DNA of 64,000 nucleotides from Hysterangium stoloniferum (GCA_015178975.1 WHVD01000127.1:1-64000); one strand, 5' to 3'. Counted from the stretch's first letter, positions 9,331-22,372 are shown. The notes: generated by a model from the letters alone, not told the origin. Numbers and translations: made by a program.

Positions 9331-10451
9331 GAGGGAGAGAGAGGAGGCACCAGAATCAGGGAAGGTTCGCGTTGGGCTGAGGGAGTGTGTGCCGGGTGGA
9401 GGATGGGAGGGGGCCTCGACATCCTAAGTGAGGTTGGGACCGGTACAGCTTTTGAAGAGGGAGGTAAATGAGGCGTTAGAATCGGGGCTGAGGGAGTGTG
9501 TGTAGGGTGAATGATGGGAAGGGGCCTCGACGTTGACGAGAGATGTGGGACCGGAATCGTGGAAGGTTCGCATTCCAGTGACTGTTGACTAGGGCGGTGA
9601 CCCCTCCATACTCTGGATGATGGTCTCTGCATTTGTCTTTGGTTGGGGTCGCTGGTTACGAAGCGAACTTTAGACGGGAGAAGGAACCCTTCATGGCAAT
9701 CCTCTCCCAGAGATCGGATGCTATACACGCCTTCCCTGTTCTCATCCTCCTCCTCATCCTCATCCGAGGAGAACTCAATTGGTCCCCTACGGTATCCTTT
9801 TTCTCGTTGGGGCAACGTTTGACCGTCCCCTCGGGTAAGAACTATGCGTTGCAACTTAATGCGTCGAAGTAGCTCCTAGTCGTAAAAGATGATACCCTCC
9901 TTCTCCTTCCAGCTCTTGGTTCCCGTCATCCTAATGCAAGGCGTCCCACCCTCACTATCATCGGTCTCCGCAAAGTCGGCCCATTTCTCTCCCGGGGGGG
10001 GAAGGATCGGCGCGGAAGCTCTGTTTCCGCATTGCTCTCTGTACTCATGCCGCTGTCGCTTGGAGGGGACTCCTTCTCTTGCTGCCCTCGCCTCCTGTTG
10101 ACTTCTATACTCAGCACACCTTTCTCTTTTGCGGGTGAGCCTCCTTGCGTTGTGTTCTTCTATAAACATTTCCTGCTTCCGTATGATAGCAGCGACTTCC
10201 TCAGATGACTGTCTGACGGAGGGGCCTAACGGCTTGCTCCAATCTGTACCGGTATTTTTCCCCGGCTCATCACCAAAGGAGAAATTTGACAGGGGGGTTG
10301 ATTCTTGGGTACCCCAATTGCTCTCGACATTGTCTGTACGAGGCACGCGGGTGATGAATCCCCCACTGGTCGTGGATGTACTGGCTGTCGGGGCTTGCGG
10401 GACCTTTTTGAACTTAGGGAGGACTTGCTTGTTTTGTTGGAAAGGGAGCAT

Positions 10452-10796
10452 TATAGCACGATAAAAGTGATGAAGTTAAAGCTAGAGGGAAGGGCTGTAG
10501 ATAGGTGAAGGACGTGGTGTGAAAGATAAAGAAAATTTATGCGAATTTATGTGTACTTTTTTATATATATTGAATTGAAACTCCGCTCGGTTGGTCATTA
10601 AATAAAATTCATTAATTGTGGCCGGGTTTTGGGGAAATGTGTCTGCTGCCAATTAATGGTTGTCCCAATCGACCGAAGGGATGGAAAAATGAAAAGAATA
10701 AAAGCCAATGAGATGGCTCACTGAATAACTGAGATATTTCTGAAAGGAAGTTACAAAAGAGATGGAATAGATGATTCCTTGAGCGCATATATCCCA
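10452..10796. other. C1 spacer between pol and ORF3
   Basis: 345 bp without a frame. AT-rich, with a TTTTTTATATATATTG stretch near 10560; nothing else recognised. Confidence 0.5.
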
Positions 10797-13081
10797 TTAA
10801 ATGTTGAACAGCGCCTTGTATGCCCTCAGAAGTGCCGGAGCATTTCTAAGGTCAGTGCTGCTTAACCACGAATCCTCCTCGGGTCCATAACCTTTCCAGC
10901 GCACCCTAAATAGCAGACGATTTCGCTGTTTCCTATGTCCAACAATAGCTTCGACTTCATATTCTTCATGATCTGATTTCAACTCTCTTAGGTTCTCAAG
11001 TTGGGGTCTCGGACCTAGCTTGGAAGGAGAGGGTTGATATTTCCACAGATGATCCCGATTAATGACTGGATGCATAGGATACTCCGGGGGAATCTTAAGC
11101 CTAAATACTTGAGAGTTCAATTTCTCAAGGACCTCGAATGGTCCAATCCGTCTTTGTATTAGTTTCTTCCCCGTTCCCTTTACTTCCACCAGTTCGAGGG
11201 AGTGGGGGTTCACCAATACAAAGTCTCCCTCAGAGATATCTTCTACAGGTCTTTGCTTCTTGTTATACGCTCGTGCTTGAATCTCTTGGGCTTGAGCGAT
11301 TGAATCTCGCGCCATCTGCCGATGATTTTCTAGCTCGAGGATCCATTGGTCTGCCATAGGGCTGTCTGATAGTTCTCTAGGAACTAGGGGCTCGTCACCT
11401 CCTAGGACTCGAGACATTCCTCCCATTAATAAGAAGGCCGGGGCGTAGTTTGTGGAACTGTGAACAGTCGAGTTGTATGCGTGAACAACTACCTCAATCC
11501 ACTGGGACCAGCTTTCCTTAGCAGAGGCACAATAGGCTCGAAGCATCTGTTCTATGGTCGCATTCATATTCTCCGTTTGCCCATCCGTTTGAGGATGATG
11601 AGCCGAAGATACCGCAAGGGTGGTACCATAGATCTTACAGACTTCCTGCCAAAACCTGCAGGTCCATCTCTTATCCCGGTCACAGATTATTCGAGAGGGC
11701 AGTCCGAAGGGGCTTGCTACCTGTTTGACAAATATTCGTGCGAATCCTTCAGCTGTAAGGTTCGAAAAGGTAGGTATTGTAATAGCGTAACGTGTCAATT
11801 TATCAACGGCGACGAAGACTGCGGAATACGAATCCTTTCCTGAATCGGGTAGTCCAGTGATTAAGTCCATAGAAACTACCTCGAATGGCCTAAAAGGTAC
11901 GTCAGCCGGTCTGAGGGCTCCTTGACGAGCAGTGTGATCGACTTTGGTTTTTTGGCAGATATCGCAGGTACGCGCGTACGACACGCAATCCTGTAGCATT
12001 CTTGGCCAAAAGAACCGGTCTTTCATCAGGTTGAACAACCGCTGGCCTCCGGCGTGTGCTCCCTCAAAAGGGTTATCATGTACCAACCTTAGAATCGAGT
12101 TAATCATGGTTCTGGGTACACAGACTCGACTTTTCCAGTCCGAGTCGCGAAAGTACAGGAGTCGGTTTGCTCCCACGAAATAGTGAGAAGGAGTAACAAC
12201 CGCGTTGGGTGAAGGGGTATCTAAAGCGTAGAGGTTCCTGAAAACCGGGTCCCTTGAATAACCCTCTAGAAATTTCTTTATATATCCCTCCTCGATGCTG
12301 ATTAGTAGCTGAGGATGACGCAATGCGAAGTCAGACTCGTCTTCCTGGTCGTTCCTTATTGCGTTATGAGAATCCCATTCTGACCATCGGACCTCTTGAG
12401 TTACTCCGAAAGGTTCCATAGAATCGAGTATGGTAGAGAAGACCGCTTTCTTAGTGGGTTCGTCCTTCCATAATTTTTCCTCAGTACTCTTGTCCAAAGA
12501 GGTCGAGGTGATAGCCTGCAAATCACCTCTAATAGGGCTCACGAAGGCTGGTACCCGAGGGAGTCTGGACAGTGGATCCACGTTGCTGTGAGCTCTTCCA
12601 GCTCGGTGTAAAATCTTGAGACCTGGAAATGCAGCGTATATCGCCCCCCATGCGGCTAGTCGACGATTAGTGTTCTCGTAAGATCTAGCCCATTGCAGAG
12701 CTGCATGGTCCGTAATGAGCAGGACATGTTCACCTTCAATGAAAGGTTGAAAGTGGACTAGTCCCTCCTTTGCTGCTAATGCTTCCCGTTCAGTAGCAGA
12801 ATAGTTACGCTCAGCGCTTTTCAGCGTGCGACTCCAATATGCAATGACTCGTTCAACAGTAACTTCGGTCGCCTCAAAAGTGGATCCCCACGAATCCGAC
12901 CACTCAATCTCGGGCAGTTTGGTTTTGTACCGATGAACAAAGGATGGCACGTCCTGCGCACGGTCAAAAGCCAATTTGGCTTGGGCATAGATTTTAGTGT
13001 CCACTAAGTCTCCTAAAGCCATCTTCTGGACTTGTTGGAGGCAACAACCCAAGGCAAAATCCGAAGCGTCCATATACAATC
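10797..13081 (-). CDS. pol: C1 pol, C-terminal part: RNase H, integrase, chromodomain
   Basis: Open to its natural stop at 10797. RNase H starts at YMDASDFALG, directly at the D2 insertion. Integrase shows an HHCC finger (H..H..CDIC), MDLITGLP and ICDRD for the two Asp, and DGQTENMNATIEQ for the Glu. A GPF module (RRIGPFEVLEKL) is followed by a chromodomain (FRVRWKGYGPEEDSW). Chromodomains of this class usually direct integration to marked chromatin. The N-terminal half of the polyprotein lies beyond D2, so no full protein can be made from this copy. Confidence 0.9.
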
Positions 13082-15141
13082 TGTGATGTATCAACATTAT
13101 CTCATAATATTCTCTTAATTTTCTGTGGATTATTTAATATTCTTTTGAATTTATTGTATTTTTATTATATTTTTATTGTGAAAAATAGGCCTTATTCCTT
13201 TTAACTTCGCATAATAATAGCATATATGAACTCATATTATGTTATTATATCTTAGTTAATTTATTATAATTTTTAACTAATTATTTATATTTTATTTACT
13301 TAGTTATTACCTTTCGGCACCTTGCTGCAGCCTAGTTTGCGCATTTTGGAGTCATGTGACTTATTAGATAAGCCTCCAGGGGAACACATTATGTCATCAT
13401 TCATGCCCGGCGCTTCAAATTTGGGATTGAGGGAATGATTTGTCAGCAGGTGACAATTACCCGAGTCACACAAGTCACGAACGTGACTACCCGAGTCATT
13501 ATTAGGTTCCGCCGACTCATTGTTTGCTTCCGTCCCGGGACCGTGGCCTTGAACCTTCCTGTTCAAGCAAGAGGTTAGAACCCTTGTCTCAGAGAAGGGA
13601 ATCACATGATAGACAAAGGGTAAATAATGAGTAGAATATGAGGTCATTATGATCTCACTAATGACCTCATAAACTAAATAGTTAGCTAATCATTGAGTTA
13701 TCAAAATGTATATAAGGAGGGCTAAGTTTCCAATAAAATAATCTTATCTCACACATATTTTACAGTACAGCACAGAAGCTTACCTCATCATCCTAAGGAC
13801 AATAATAGCCTTAGTCTGATACACTCACTGCAAGCACCTACACTTGCAGCATCTTTGTCAGCAACTCTTGGACTTAGCTAATCATCTAAGTTCCCCAGCC
13901 TCACAGCTACCCTTTAGGCTTATTAATTAGATAATAAACCTAATAAGTATCTAAGTATCCTTACTGAAATTTCCCTGCCAATACTAGATTATTCAAGGCC
14001 CAGCCCTAAGTTTATTGAATTAATCAAGTACAAGCACTCAGATAATCCAATACAATTTATTTTCTCTATTAATAAATTATTTAACACCTTGTTAAATAAC
14101 TATTAATAGTTACAAATAAGCATACAAGAATCCGAAGCTCTTATATCAAGTCTCTGCCAAGTTACTGCGCATATATTCAGCTTCCAGCCCCTATTCTCAA
14201 GGAATAGTTCTTTTATTGCTAAAGGAGTCATACACAGTTCTATTGAACCTTTCAATAATCAAAATAAGCATTGATTTGAGTTGTTTAAGCTTCATAGCGC
14301 AGCTCATTAATCTATCAGTATTTAAATTACTGGACCTTTGCTTGTTTTATTGTTGAAGCTCTGTGACACTATAGCATATATTGAGCTATCTGTTACGACC
14401 GTGTCGCAACCCTATCGGCCCCGAGGTTATCGCCACTTGTCAACGTTTCAAGTCATCCTCTCGGAAACCATCGGCCCCGAAGCTGACGAATGTTTCGCGA
14501 AGATCAAACTCCATTTACGCCCACGTCAAATAACTCGTATTGTCTGGTCAAACTTTGATACGTCCCCTTTATTATGTTGATCCGTTCAATCTTATGTTTC
14601 GCATATGTCTATCTATATTTGTAGTCCTCGAACCATTTCCTTTTACCGTAATCCCGCTCTCGGTTATCATCGGCCTCCGAACTAATCATAAACTTCCCGT
14701 TCCTAGTCAAGCTTATTGTTAATACCGTGTTCCGCCCTTCTCCCCATTAGTATTTTCCAGACGCCTGTTACTTGTATATGAACCCGCTGTAATTGTAGTT
14801 ACTAGGCAATCAGAATATCGACTCAAAATACCCTCATACACCTGTATCAGTCTCATACTAAGAATCCCCCCATCCGCCTTCGCATGCGCTCGCCCACTCC
14901 CGGCCCCGACCCCTTGGCCTGACGCTCAACTTGTCCTTCGATTCCGATCGGTATCACGCCGAAAGGTATTCACTAGGATTAGTCTTCGCCCGCCCGAAAT
15001 TTAAGGACATCCTATGGATATTTGCGAGGGCGCAGCACATAAGCTGAAGCCAAGTCCTTCCGATCGGTCCCTGTCGGCCACCGATATTAGTCAGTTTCTA
15101 GTTCTTAACACTATCTAAGAGAATCCCCTGAATACATTACA
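13082..15141. mobile_element. Element D2 with nested solo LTR, TSD CAATC
   Basis: Inverted copy of D1, starting TGTGATGTATC and ending AATACATTACA, flanked by CAATC (13077-13081 and 15142-15146). Without the nested LTR it is about 1.33 kb. It separates RT from RNase H of C1; removal with one TSD restores the frame (MPYRL then YMDASDF). Confidence 0.9.
14391..15110 (+). repeat. Solo LTR, family G, TSD CTATC
   Basis: 720 bp, TGTTACGACCG..TTCTTAACA, flanked by CTATC at 14386-14390 and 15111-15115. Carries the motif GCGCAGCACATAAGCTGAAG near 15030, shared with LTR families A, B and H. A decayed inverted copy starts at 49285. Confidence 0.9.
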
Positions 15142-17065
15142 CAATCGGTAGGGCATCCCACTAACTGGATGTCCCAGCACTGGAGCTGATCCTAATGCGG
15201 TTTTAACATCCTCATAAGCTCGGACATGTTCAGCAGTCCACGTCCAAGGTGTTCCCTTTTTTAGGAGCGAGAATAAAGGGGACACCATCCATGAATAGAA
15301 TGGTATATATGCTGAAAAGTAAAGGACCATTCCAAGGAACCGTTGTAGATCAGAAACCTTGGTGGGTGGGGCCAATTCCAATATAGCGCGAACCTTTTCT
15401 TGGTGGGTTGAAAAACCCAGCCTAGATACCTTATGACCCAATAACAATATCGAATTATATCCGATAAAACATTTCTTGGGAGAGAGAGTGATACCGGCCG
15501 AAGCGATAGCGCCAAGCACCTGATTCAGGTGAAGCAAATGATCATCCCAGTTCTTAGAGAATATGACTATGTCATCGATGTAGACTAAACAAAAAATCCA
15601 CAAGTAGGGTGCTAACACTGTTTGCATGACGCGCTGAAATGTGGAGGGGCCGTTTCTGAGCCCAAATGGCATCCTTTTAAATTGCCACAGCCCTCTATGG
15701 GATCTAAAGGCTGTTTTGGGCTTATCATCCTCCAACATTTCTAATTGAGTAAACCCGGCTAGCACATCGAAAGAAGAAAGAACATTTGACCCCGACAGCG
15801 CCTGCATAATCTCCGATTGACGTGGTAAAGGGAATTCGTCTGGAACAGTGAGATGATTAAGTTTCCGATAGTCGATGACCACTCGCGGTTTACCGTTGCG
15901 ATATACTACAAAGGCTGGCGCTCCCCAGGGGCTTTTAGATGGCTCAATGACACCCTGTTCGAACCAGGTATCCATTTGCTCGTCTATAACTCTCCTATTG
16001 GCAGGGGACGAAGGAAACATAGGCATGGATATGGGCTGGGCTCCCTCTTTCAAGGGGACAGGGACTCTACATTCCACTTGCCCTAACCATCCGTCAACTC
16101 CGAAAGCCTTAACGTTCTCAGTCAAAACTGATCTGAGATGTGGCAGGACCTCCATTGGTATATCCGGTCCCAAATTGACTAACTTGTGAAGATCCTCTGA
16201 GGCAAATTTCTCATTATCAGCCACTGCAGCCATCTTAGGACCAGGCGGTTCGAAATCGTCTGCAATCTCTGGTTCAACAGGTGGTTTAGGCCTTTCCGAG
16301 GCGACTTGACGGTCTTCCTCAAGTTGAGAGAGACTTTCGATAAGGTGTGCGATCTTGGTCGCACCTGCTACCATTAAACCTTTCTCCTCGAGTGACCTGG
16401 GCTTGTGAGCCCAACGAGCGGGGTCATGAATTATCCCTATTGTCTCCCCTCGTCGGATAGTCTTAGGGGTTAACGATGGATTGGCTAAAGGTACTGCCGC
16501 ACTATTCCTTGAAATTGCCGTGATTGGTGTGGCTAATATAGAACCGTCCTCGTTTTGCAGTACAATTCCCTCAACAATCCATTCCTCGCCCTTTAGATCT
16601 TCAACAAAAATAGGCACTAATCTGGCTGACTCTGGATCGATAGTGCAATCCTCCAAGGCTCACGCGACTCTTTCAGTACGCACACCTTTATCGGGGAGAG
16701 AGGTGAGTTTGGATGACTCCTTCTCATGCTTCCCGAAAGGGGCCTTATTGACAGTGAAGGTCAAAGGTTGAGGTTCCTTAGAAGAACTGGCTGGAATAAA
16801 ACCCTGTTGTCCCGGGAGAATAAGTCTAGATCCCAACCGCTGATCTCTTAGAGTACCAATTTCATAATTAATATGGAAGTCTTCTCCTAAAAGAATTGGC
16901 ACCGTCATTCCTCTAACGACATAAGTTTCTGCCGCGAACTTCAGTAACGTTCCACTGTCATCCTCCAGGTAAATGGGAATATTAACATATCCGATAACCT
17001 TAGTGTTTCCCGTGAGCTGGATTAGACGTAACTTGAGTCCTTGTTTCAATTTATATATGCCCTGC
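15142..17065 (-). pseudogene. pol: C1 pol, middle part: end of protease region and reverse transcriptase
   Basis: The frame enters from F2 at 17065 and leaves into D2 at 15142. It holds the protease tail (VPILLGEDFHINYEIGTL) and an RT with the YIDD active site (LVYIDDIVIFSKN) coded near 15567-15580. TGA at 16660-16662 follows GCG and is explained by CGA-to-TGA. The frame is the same on both sides of that stop, so this was one polyprotein. Confidence 0.88.
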
Positions 17066-17764
17066 TGTAATGTATTAGCCTTATTTCAATATTATTTTCT
17101 GGAAAAAGGAGTCCAATGCTCAATCAAAATGTGCAAATACTCAATTCACTACAAGGTAAAATAATTTAAGTATTTGATATTAATCAGTGGCAGCCTTAAT
17201 AGACTTAGAACCCCTGAAGTCAAGAGTTTACTTGAATATATGCACCCTACTTCGCAAAGAAGGTTTTGAGAGCTGCTTGTGCAAGCTTGTTCTTTTTCTG
17301 TGATAACAACTACTAAAACAAGAATAATAATTTACTGATTCCAAAGCTAGATTTAACTTCAATGCTAGCTAGTTTATATATATATTATACTATTTGTCAA
17401 ACAGTAAAAATATTTATAAACGGGTCAAAAGATTAGATATAGAATAAAACACTATTTGGCTAATATATGCCTTATTTACACTAACCTACAAGGTCTACTG
17501 TGATATTAACTTATCAGGATCTTAATGTAGTCTTAGGATCTTGCAAGGATATTCTCAGTATTTGTTTATGTGAATATGCTTTACTGATTCACAATAAATG
17601 AACAAAGGAACGGGATTATTTGCAATGTAATAAACAGTCAAATTACTCAACTAGAGGTGACTGAAGTCTTAAACTACAAATAACAATGTAAGGAAAACTA
17701 ATAATCAGTACTCAATTAAGAGATGACTATAGTATGAGATTATTTATATATTATTAGTTGATAA

Positions 17765-18016
17765 CCAACAACTCTAACTGAGGTGGAAATAATATATAAA
17801 AGATAGCCAACTATTCAATTAAGAAGTGGCAAGGGGGAACAAAAGTCAACAACTCAGATTGAGGTGACAGGGGAACAGCAGATCAGTCAACAGCTCAGAT
17901 TGAGGTGACAAGGGATCTGATTGGGCCAACAACTCTGATAGAGGTGGCAAGGGTTTCCAACAGCTCAGATAGAGGTGGAATGAGATGTCCAACTGCCCAG
18001 ATAGGGGTGGAGTAGC
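17765..18016. repeat. Diverged ~38-bp tandem repeat in F2
   Basis: Six to seven units of the type CAACAACTCAGATTGAGGTG followed by ACAGGGG or GCAAGGG. The related array in F3 is at 23497-23777. Confidence 0.75.
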
Positions 18017-18459
18017 CTGCTTGCTGCAGTGACACACACAGATGTGGTGAGATGATATGGTAATATGATTTATTGGTTGTATTCAAGGCTGGAGCTGAGC
18101 TCCTTATATACATTTTAGTCTGAGACATTTAGAAGATTCTAGAAGATTTAATGATGTCATTCTGGGAGGAGTGATGTCATTTAGAATTTTCTAGAATTTT
18201 CTAGAGCATTGTGGAAGGTTCTAACTACTTCTAAGACACTATAGAATATTCTTGGCATAATGGAACATTGTAGAATTTTATAGAATATTCTACAATATTC
18301 TATCTAATATTAGTACCTATTAACTAATGTTCCATTGGAAGCCACTGGAATGTTCCAGAGAGTTTCCTGTTTTTGTTGCAGTAGCATATATGATGACATA
18401 ATGCTCTCGCGCCTGTGCGCGCGCATGACACCCTTCGCGTCTTGTGACTGTCACGTGTT

Positions 18460-18668
18460 GTGACAGTCGCGCGCCTTTGTGACAGTCGTGCGCCTTTGTG
18501 ACAGTCGTGCGCCTTTGTGACAGTCGCGCGCCTTTGTGACCGTTGCGCGCCTTTGTGACCGTTGCGCGCCTTTGTGACCGTTGCGCGCCTTTGTGACCGT
18601 TGCGCGCCTTTGTGACCGTTGCGCGCCTTTGTGACCGTTGCGCGCCTTTGTGACCGTTGCGCGCCTCT
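18460..18668. repeat. 19-bp GTGAC minisatellite of F2, 11 units
   Basis: Exactly 11 x 19 bp. The first four units are GTGACAGTCG(C/T)GCGCCTTT and the other seven are of the type GTGACCGTTGCGCGCCTTT, so the array was homogenised separately from F1. Open minus-strand frames are an artefact. Confidence 0.93.
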
Positions 18669-19161
18669 GTGACAACTGTCACCTTTTATGACGGTTGTCA
18701 CTCGTTGTGACGATTTTCCCGCGCGCCGTGTAATAAACGCCAGGCCGGTTTTATATTATTATATAATTATTATATTTACTTTTAGTTAGTTATAAATATA
18801 ATATTTATTATAATAATATAAAAATATATATATTTCGCCTTGATAATGTGCGAGTATTTCAAATCGCGTTTTGTCGGCGTCGGAGTTTGAAATATCATGT
18901 GAATGTCACATGATTACTCGCACGTTGTGAATAAGCGCTGAGTCGCCGACATATTAATCAAAAAAGAATAAAAAGTAGAAATTCAATTACTTGCTCAATT
19001 TATTAGATAAAAATACAAAATAAATTGTATAAATTCAGGATAAATCAAACAAATATTGTACAATTTAATCGTCGCAATATAATTACATTTGAATATTTGT
19101 TTTCGCAATTTGTTAGGGGAAATTGTTTAAAAAATTGGAAAAAACTTAGAAATACATAACA

Positions 19162-19591
19162 CCTGCAGCTCCTTGTAGAATTCCTCCGATATAAGGGAAA
19201 GATCCGCTCCCATGTCCATTCGAATTTTAACGTGTTCGGGTGAATTGGGAGTTCCTACATGACCGAAAACATGGAGCGCTGCAACTCCTATGCTAGAGTA
19301 ACCACTGGGAGGATCCCGTTTTCGATAAAGGATCATAGTATCCTCCTTCATCAGACGACTGGGACGAGGGTATTGGATTCGAGGCCTCTTACTTTCCTTG
19401 CGCAGGGACAAGATTATGTTCCTGCGTTCACTTCGGCAAGAAACATGCTTCAAAGGGGAATCCAATACTGGATCATCATCGCTGTCCTCCGAATCCGAGT
19501 TCTCATACGGTAGTAAATCGGGGGGGTTCCCGGGATCAAACGGGAACGTGTCAACATCAGCTCCAGGTGAACAGAGTGAATTCGAACTGAT
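19162..19591 (-). pseudogene. pol: C1 protease region, N-terminal part
   Basis: Same frame as gag, separated from it only by the TAA at 19592-19594. It ends in MDMGADLSLISEEFYKEL, where F2 is inserted. Aspartic protease normally has DTG or DSG; here the triad reads D-M-G, and ATG can arise from ACG by a CpG C-to-T change, so the protease of this copy is probably dead. Confidence 0.75.
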
Positions 19592-22372
19592 TTATTTGTG
19601 AGAATCTCCAGTCTGACAGTAGTCCTCAGTCAGGCCTTCAAGGTCCTGCCAATGAGCACTCAGCCGGTCTCCTTTTTCGAAGAAATCTGCGGTGAGTATG
19701 GATACGTAAGCTTCAGACAGAAGAGCTTCACCAGTCGTTCGATTTTCCTCCCTCACTAATTTGTCTTCGACATGGGGTGAATAAATGGAAACAAAAGTCA
19801 ATTCGTCATCAGAGTTATTTACTTGTCCTTGTATAGATAGTCCATGAACCGCTTCATATAACCTTTGCTCCTCAGCTTCCTCCGACATATCCTGTGCGGA
19901 GCATTTGTTGATAGAGACATAATGAGACATTTTGCCAGCTTGAGGGCAGTCTATCTTAAAATGCTCCGGACTTCCGCATATCCAACATTCCTTGGTGGAT
20001 TTGACCGAACTCCTCTTGTTACTCCTCTCGAAGAACATTTTTCCATGACGCTTTCCCTGTTTTGGATCAGCGACGTCCGGAACGGTCCTTCTCGTCGAGC
20101 CTCTCTTGTTAGTCTCACTAATGAGAATATGATTAGGTGAAGAGGAGTCGCCGGTGACTCTAAAATCCAATTCTTGACCCTCCGATAACATTACGCGCGG
20201 TTTCTGGAACCTGTAACGTTCCCAGTGTGTTTGGACCCAAGCGTTAATCAGAGCTTCTTGCAGGTTATTAGCATAAGTCTGCAAACTCATGATATTATCG
20301 ATGGGTTGTCCTTGAAGAAGGTAGAGCCATTCCGTAGGCAGCGTGAGAATGAGTCTGCGTGTCTCATCTCCTCTGTCCTGGTGGAACCCGTACAAGAAAC
20401 GATAAAGTTTAACTCTCCGTTGGATATAGTGGACGGGTGTCTCACGATCGTGACCAGCCTGTCGAAATTTCATAGCTTCCCATTCTAAGGCCAAGGATTC
20501 ACACCAACGAGTTCCGAGTAATCCTTCCACGATACCCCAAAGGAACGACCCATGAGATTGACTGAATTCAGTACGATGCTCACGGTCTAAGGTGCTCCAC
20601 CAGACCTTAGCGTGCCCCTTGAGTCGTCTTGGCAGAGCAACTCCTAATATCACACTCATAGAGTCTGATATCTCTGCGAGACTCATGATATCCATGATAT
20701 AGTCCAGGGCTTCGGATTGAGCTCTGTCATATTCAGGGAGATCAGACCATTTGAGCTTAAGGTCGTTGGTGTTAAGAGTGACCTTCTTGTCCTTAGGTAA
20801 GTCCTCAATAAGCGCGCTAGCTCGAGACCGCATTGGAGTTCGAAAAGGGGTATTAGGCACTCCATTGTGGCACCCCCCACCTCCTGAGTTCCCTCCCCGG
20901 TCTGAAGTATTCGAACTCCCAGATGAATCGCTGGGAGGTCCTCCTGATGGCAAGAAGGGATTCGAGGTAATCGGCAGAGAATGGCGGGGATCGTCTGAGT
21001 TCAGCGATCCTCAACCAGCGACAGGGCCAGCTATACCCTCAGTGAATGCCGTAGAAAAGGACGGTCGACCCTTGCTGGCGACCGATCGGTGTCTGGCAGT
21101 GGTCACCTCGTTCCCGAAGTTAGGGCTGTTGGAAATTCCCTCGAATGCGACGCGAGAGCGATGATCTCCCTGAAAAGGCGTGGAACCGGGTTCCATCGCG
21201 ATTTGTCTTTCGATCTCGATCGTGTTCAGGAGTCGACGCGGTTGAGGTTGGTGGAAGGAAGCGCAGACCTCAATCCTCTTTTCCTGAAGACGTTCTATCA
21301 CCTGCGTCCTCATGTCCAGCGGAAAGTCCTCCAGTATCACAGGACGGTTGAGAGAACATAGGAAACGAGTATCAGGAGACCCATTTAGATTGCGAACGAA
21401 CGAATTAGTCGTGGAGACAGGCGAATCGGGGACTTGAATTGAGTCGTTATAAGGGAGAAGTACCTCCAAGACCATTTTATCAAGTCTTCTTTGATTTCGC
21501 CTCAGTCGACCTCTTAAGGTGAAGTACGCAAACGATAGATTTGGCATGGCTCCGTTGAGAGACTCCTCCAACATACGGATGTACATGTACTGGTAATCAA
21601 TCTTAGGCACAACATGATCCCCGCCGAGCAGGACATGCAGGATCTGCAACGCATCGTCATGTGTACGAAGTGCTTCGAGGAATAGAGAAAACACATCCCA
21701 GTTGAGAATCCTTCTTCCTCCTTCCACAACGGTTGTCACCTCGTTCGACCATTCGGGGATCGATCGGGTTAACTCCTCAAGGTTCCCTGGTCACGTGAAT
21801 AAATCTCGCGCCGATAGGATCGCTTGATAACGACCTAACCAAGTTGCTACCGTTACTGGTAGAATGGAGTAATCTGTTTTGTACTCCTCTACAAAGGGAG
21901 TAACCTGATCCTCGGAGATTCGATCAGTGTAATACGTATTCCATTGCAAGTCGATGGGTTGAGCGTAGACCATATAGCCTCCGAGGAACTGCTTAAGGAT
22001 GACTTGTCTCAGAGGGAACCTGAGCAAGGGCGTGGGTGCTCGATTAGACTCAACGTTAACTCCAGGGGTGTCCAACTGCTCGAGTAATGAGCGTTCCTCA
22101 GGTGGATCGGGGGGAATGTTCATTGACGATCCAGCTACTACTCCGGGTGAATCCTCTAGAGGAGGTGATCCTGGAGGAAGCTGAGGAATGTTCGTAGATG
22201 ATCCAGCTACTACTCCGGGGGAATCCTCTGGAGGAGCGGATCCTTGAAAAGTCGATGAAGACTTCCTCAGGGTGACGTTACGGGGTGGTTCTAGGTTAAA
22301 AGATTTTTGACGAGGCATGGAGCTACCTGGCGTTGATGAAGGCCTAGATGTTTGATTCTTGCCCGTAGTCAT
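19592..22372 (-). pseudogene. gag: C1 Gag with CCHC knuckle
   Basis: Starts at ATG 22372, 76 nt inside the LTR edge. One frame runs to 19592 and is broken by TGA at 21791-21793 and TGA at 21011-21013, both explained by CGA-to-TGA. It has a Pro/Ser-rich N-terminus, a capsid-like helical region, and the knuckle CWICGSPEHFKIDC near 19950-19995. The final TAA may be CAA-to-TAA, or a genuine gag stop read through to give gag-pol, since pol continues in the same frame. Much larger than the gag of A or B and not visibly related to them. Confidence 0.8.

Larger units (their letters stand above)
7590..10451 (-). pseudogene. C1 ORF3: sense ORF downstream of pol, unknown function
   Basis: Starts at ATG 10451, 345 nt after the pol stop, and runs minus to the F1 insertion at 7590. 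Element D1 (8006-9330) splits it; across D1 the frame continues when one GAGGG copy is removed (LVPPLSPS then PKAIPVP). A TAG at 9876-9878 (CAG by C-to-T) is the only in-frame stop, so at least about 500 residues were encoded. The protein is Pro/Ser-rich with a basic Arg/Glu helix (EEHNARRLTRKRERCAEY), an acidic DEDEEEDE patch and a KAKEKQKA stretch. Homologue in C2 at 42530-44808. It has the position of env, but no signal peptide or membrane segment is visible. No family recognised. Confidence 0.6.
17066..19161. mobile_element. Element F2: complete 2.1-kb LTR-like element, TSD CCTGC
   Basis: 2096 bp from TGTAATGTATTAGCC to AATACATAACA, with CCTGC at 17061-17065 and 19162-19166. It splits the C1 protease; removing it with one TSD restores the frame (KELQ then GIYKLKQG). 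It contains a diverged ~38-bp repeat, a TATA-like CCTTATATACATTTT, a 19-bp GTGAC minisatellite and an AT-rich tail, and no coding frame. It may be a very long solo LTR or a non-autonomous LTR element. Confidence 0.9.
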
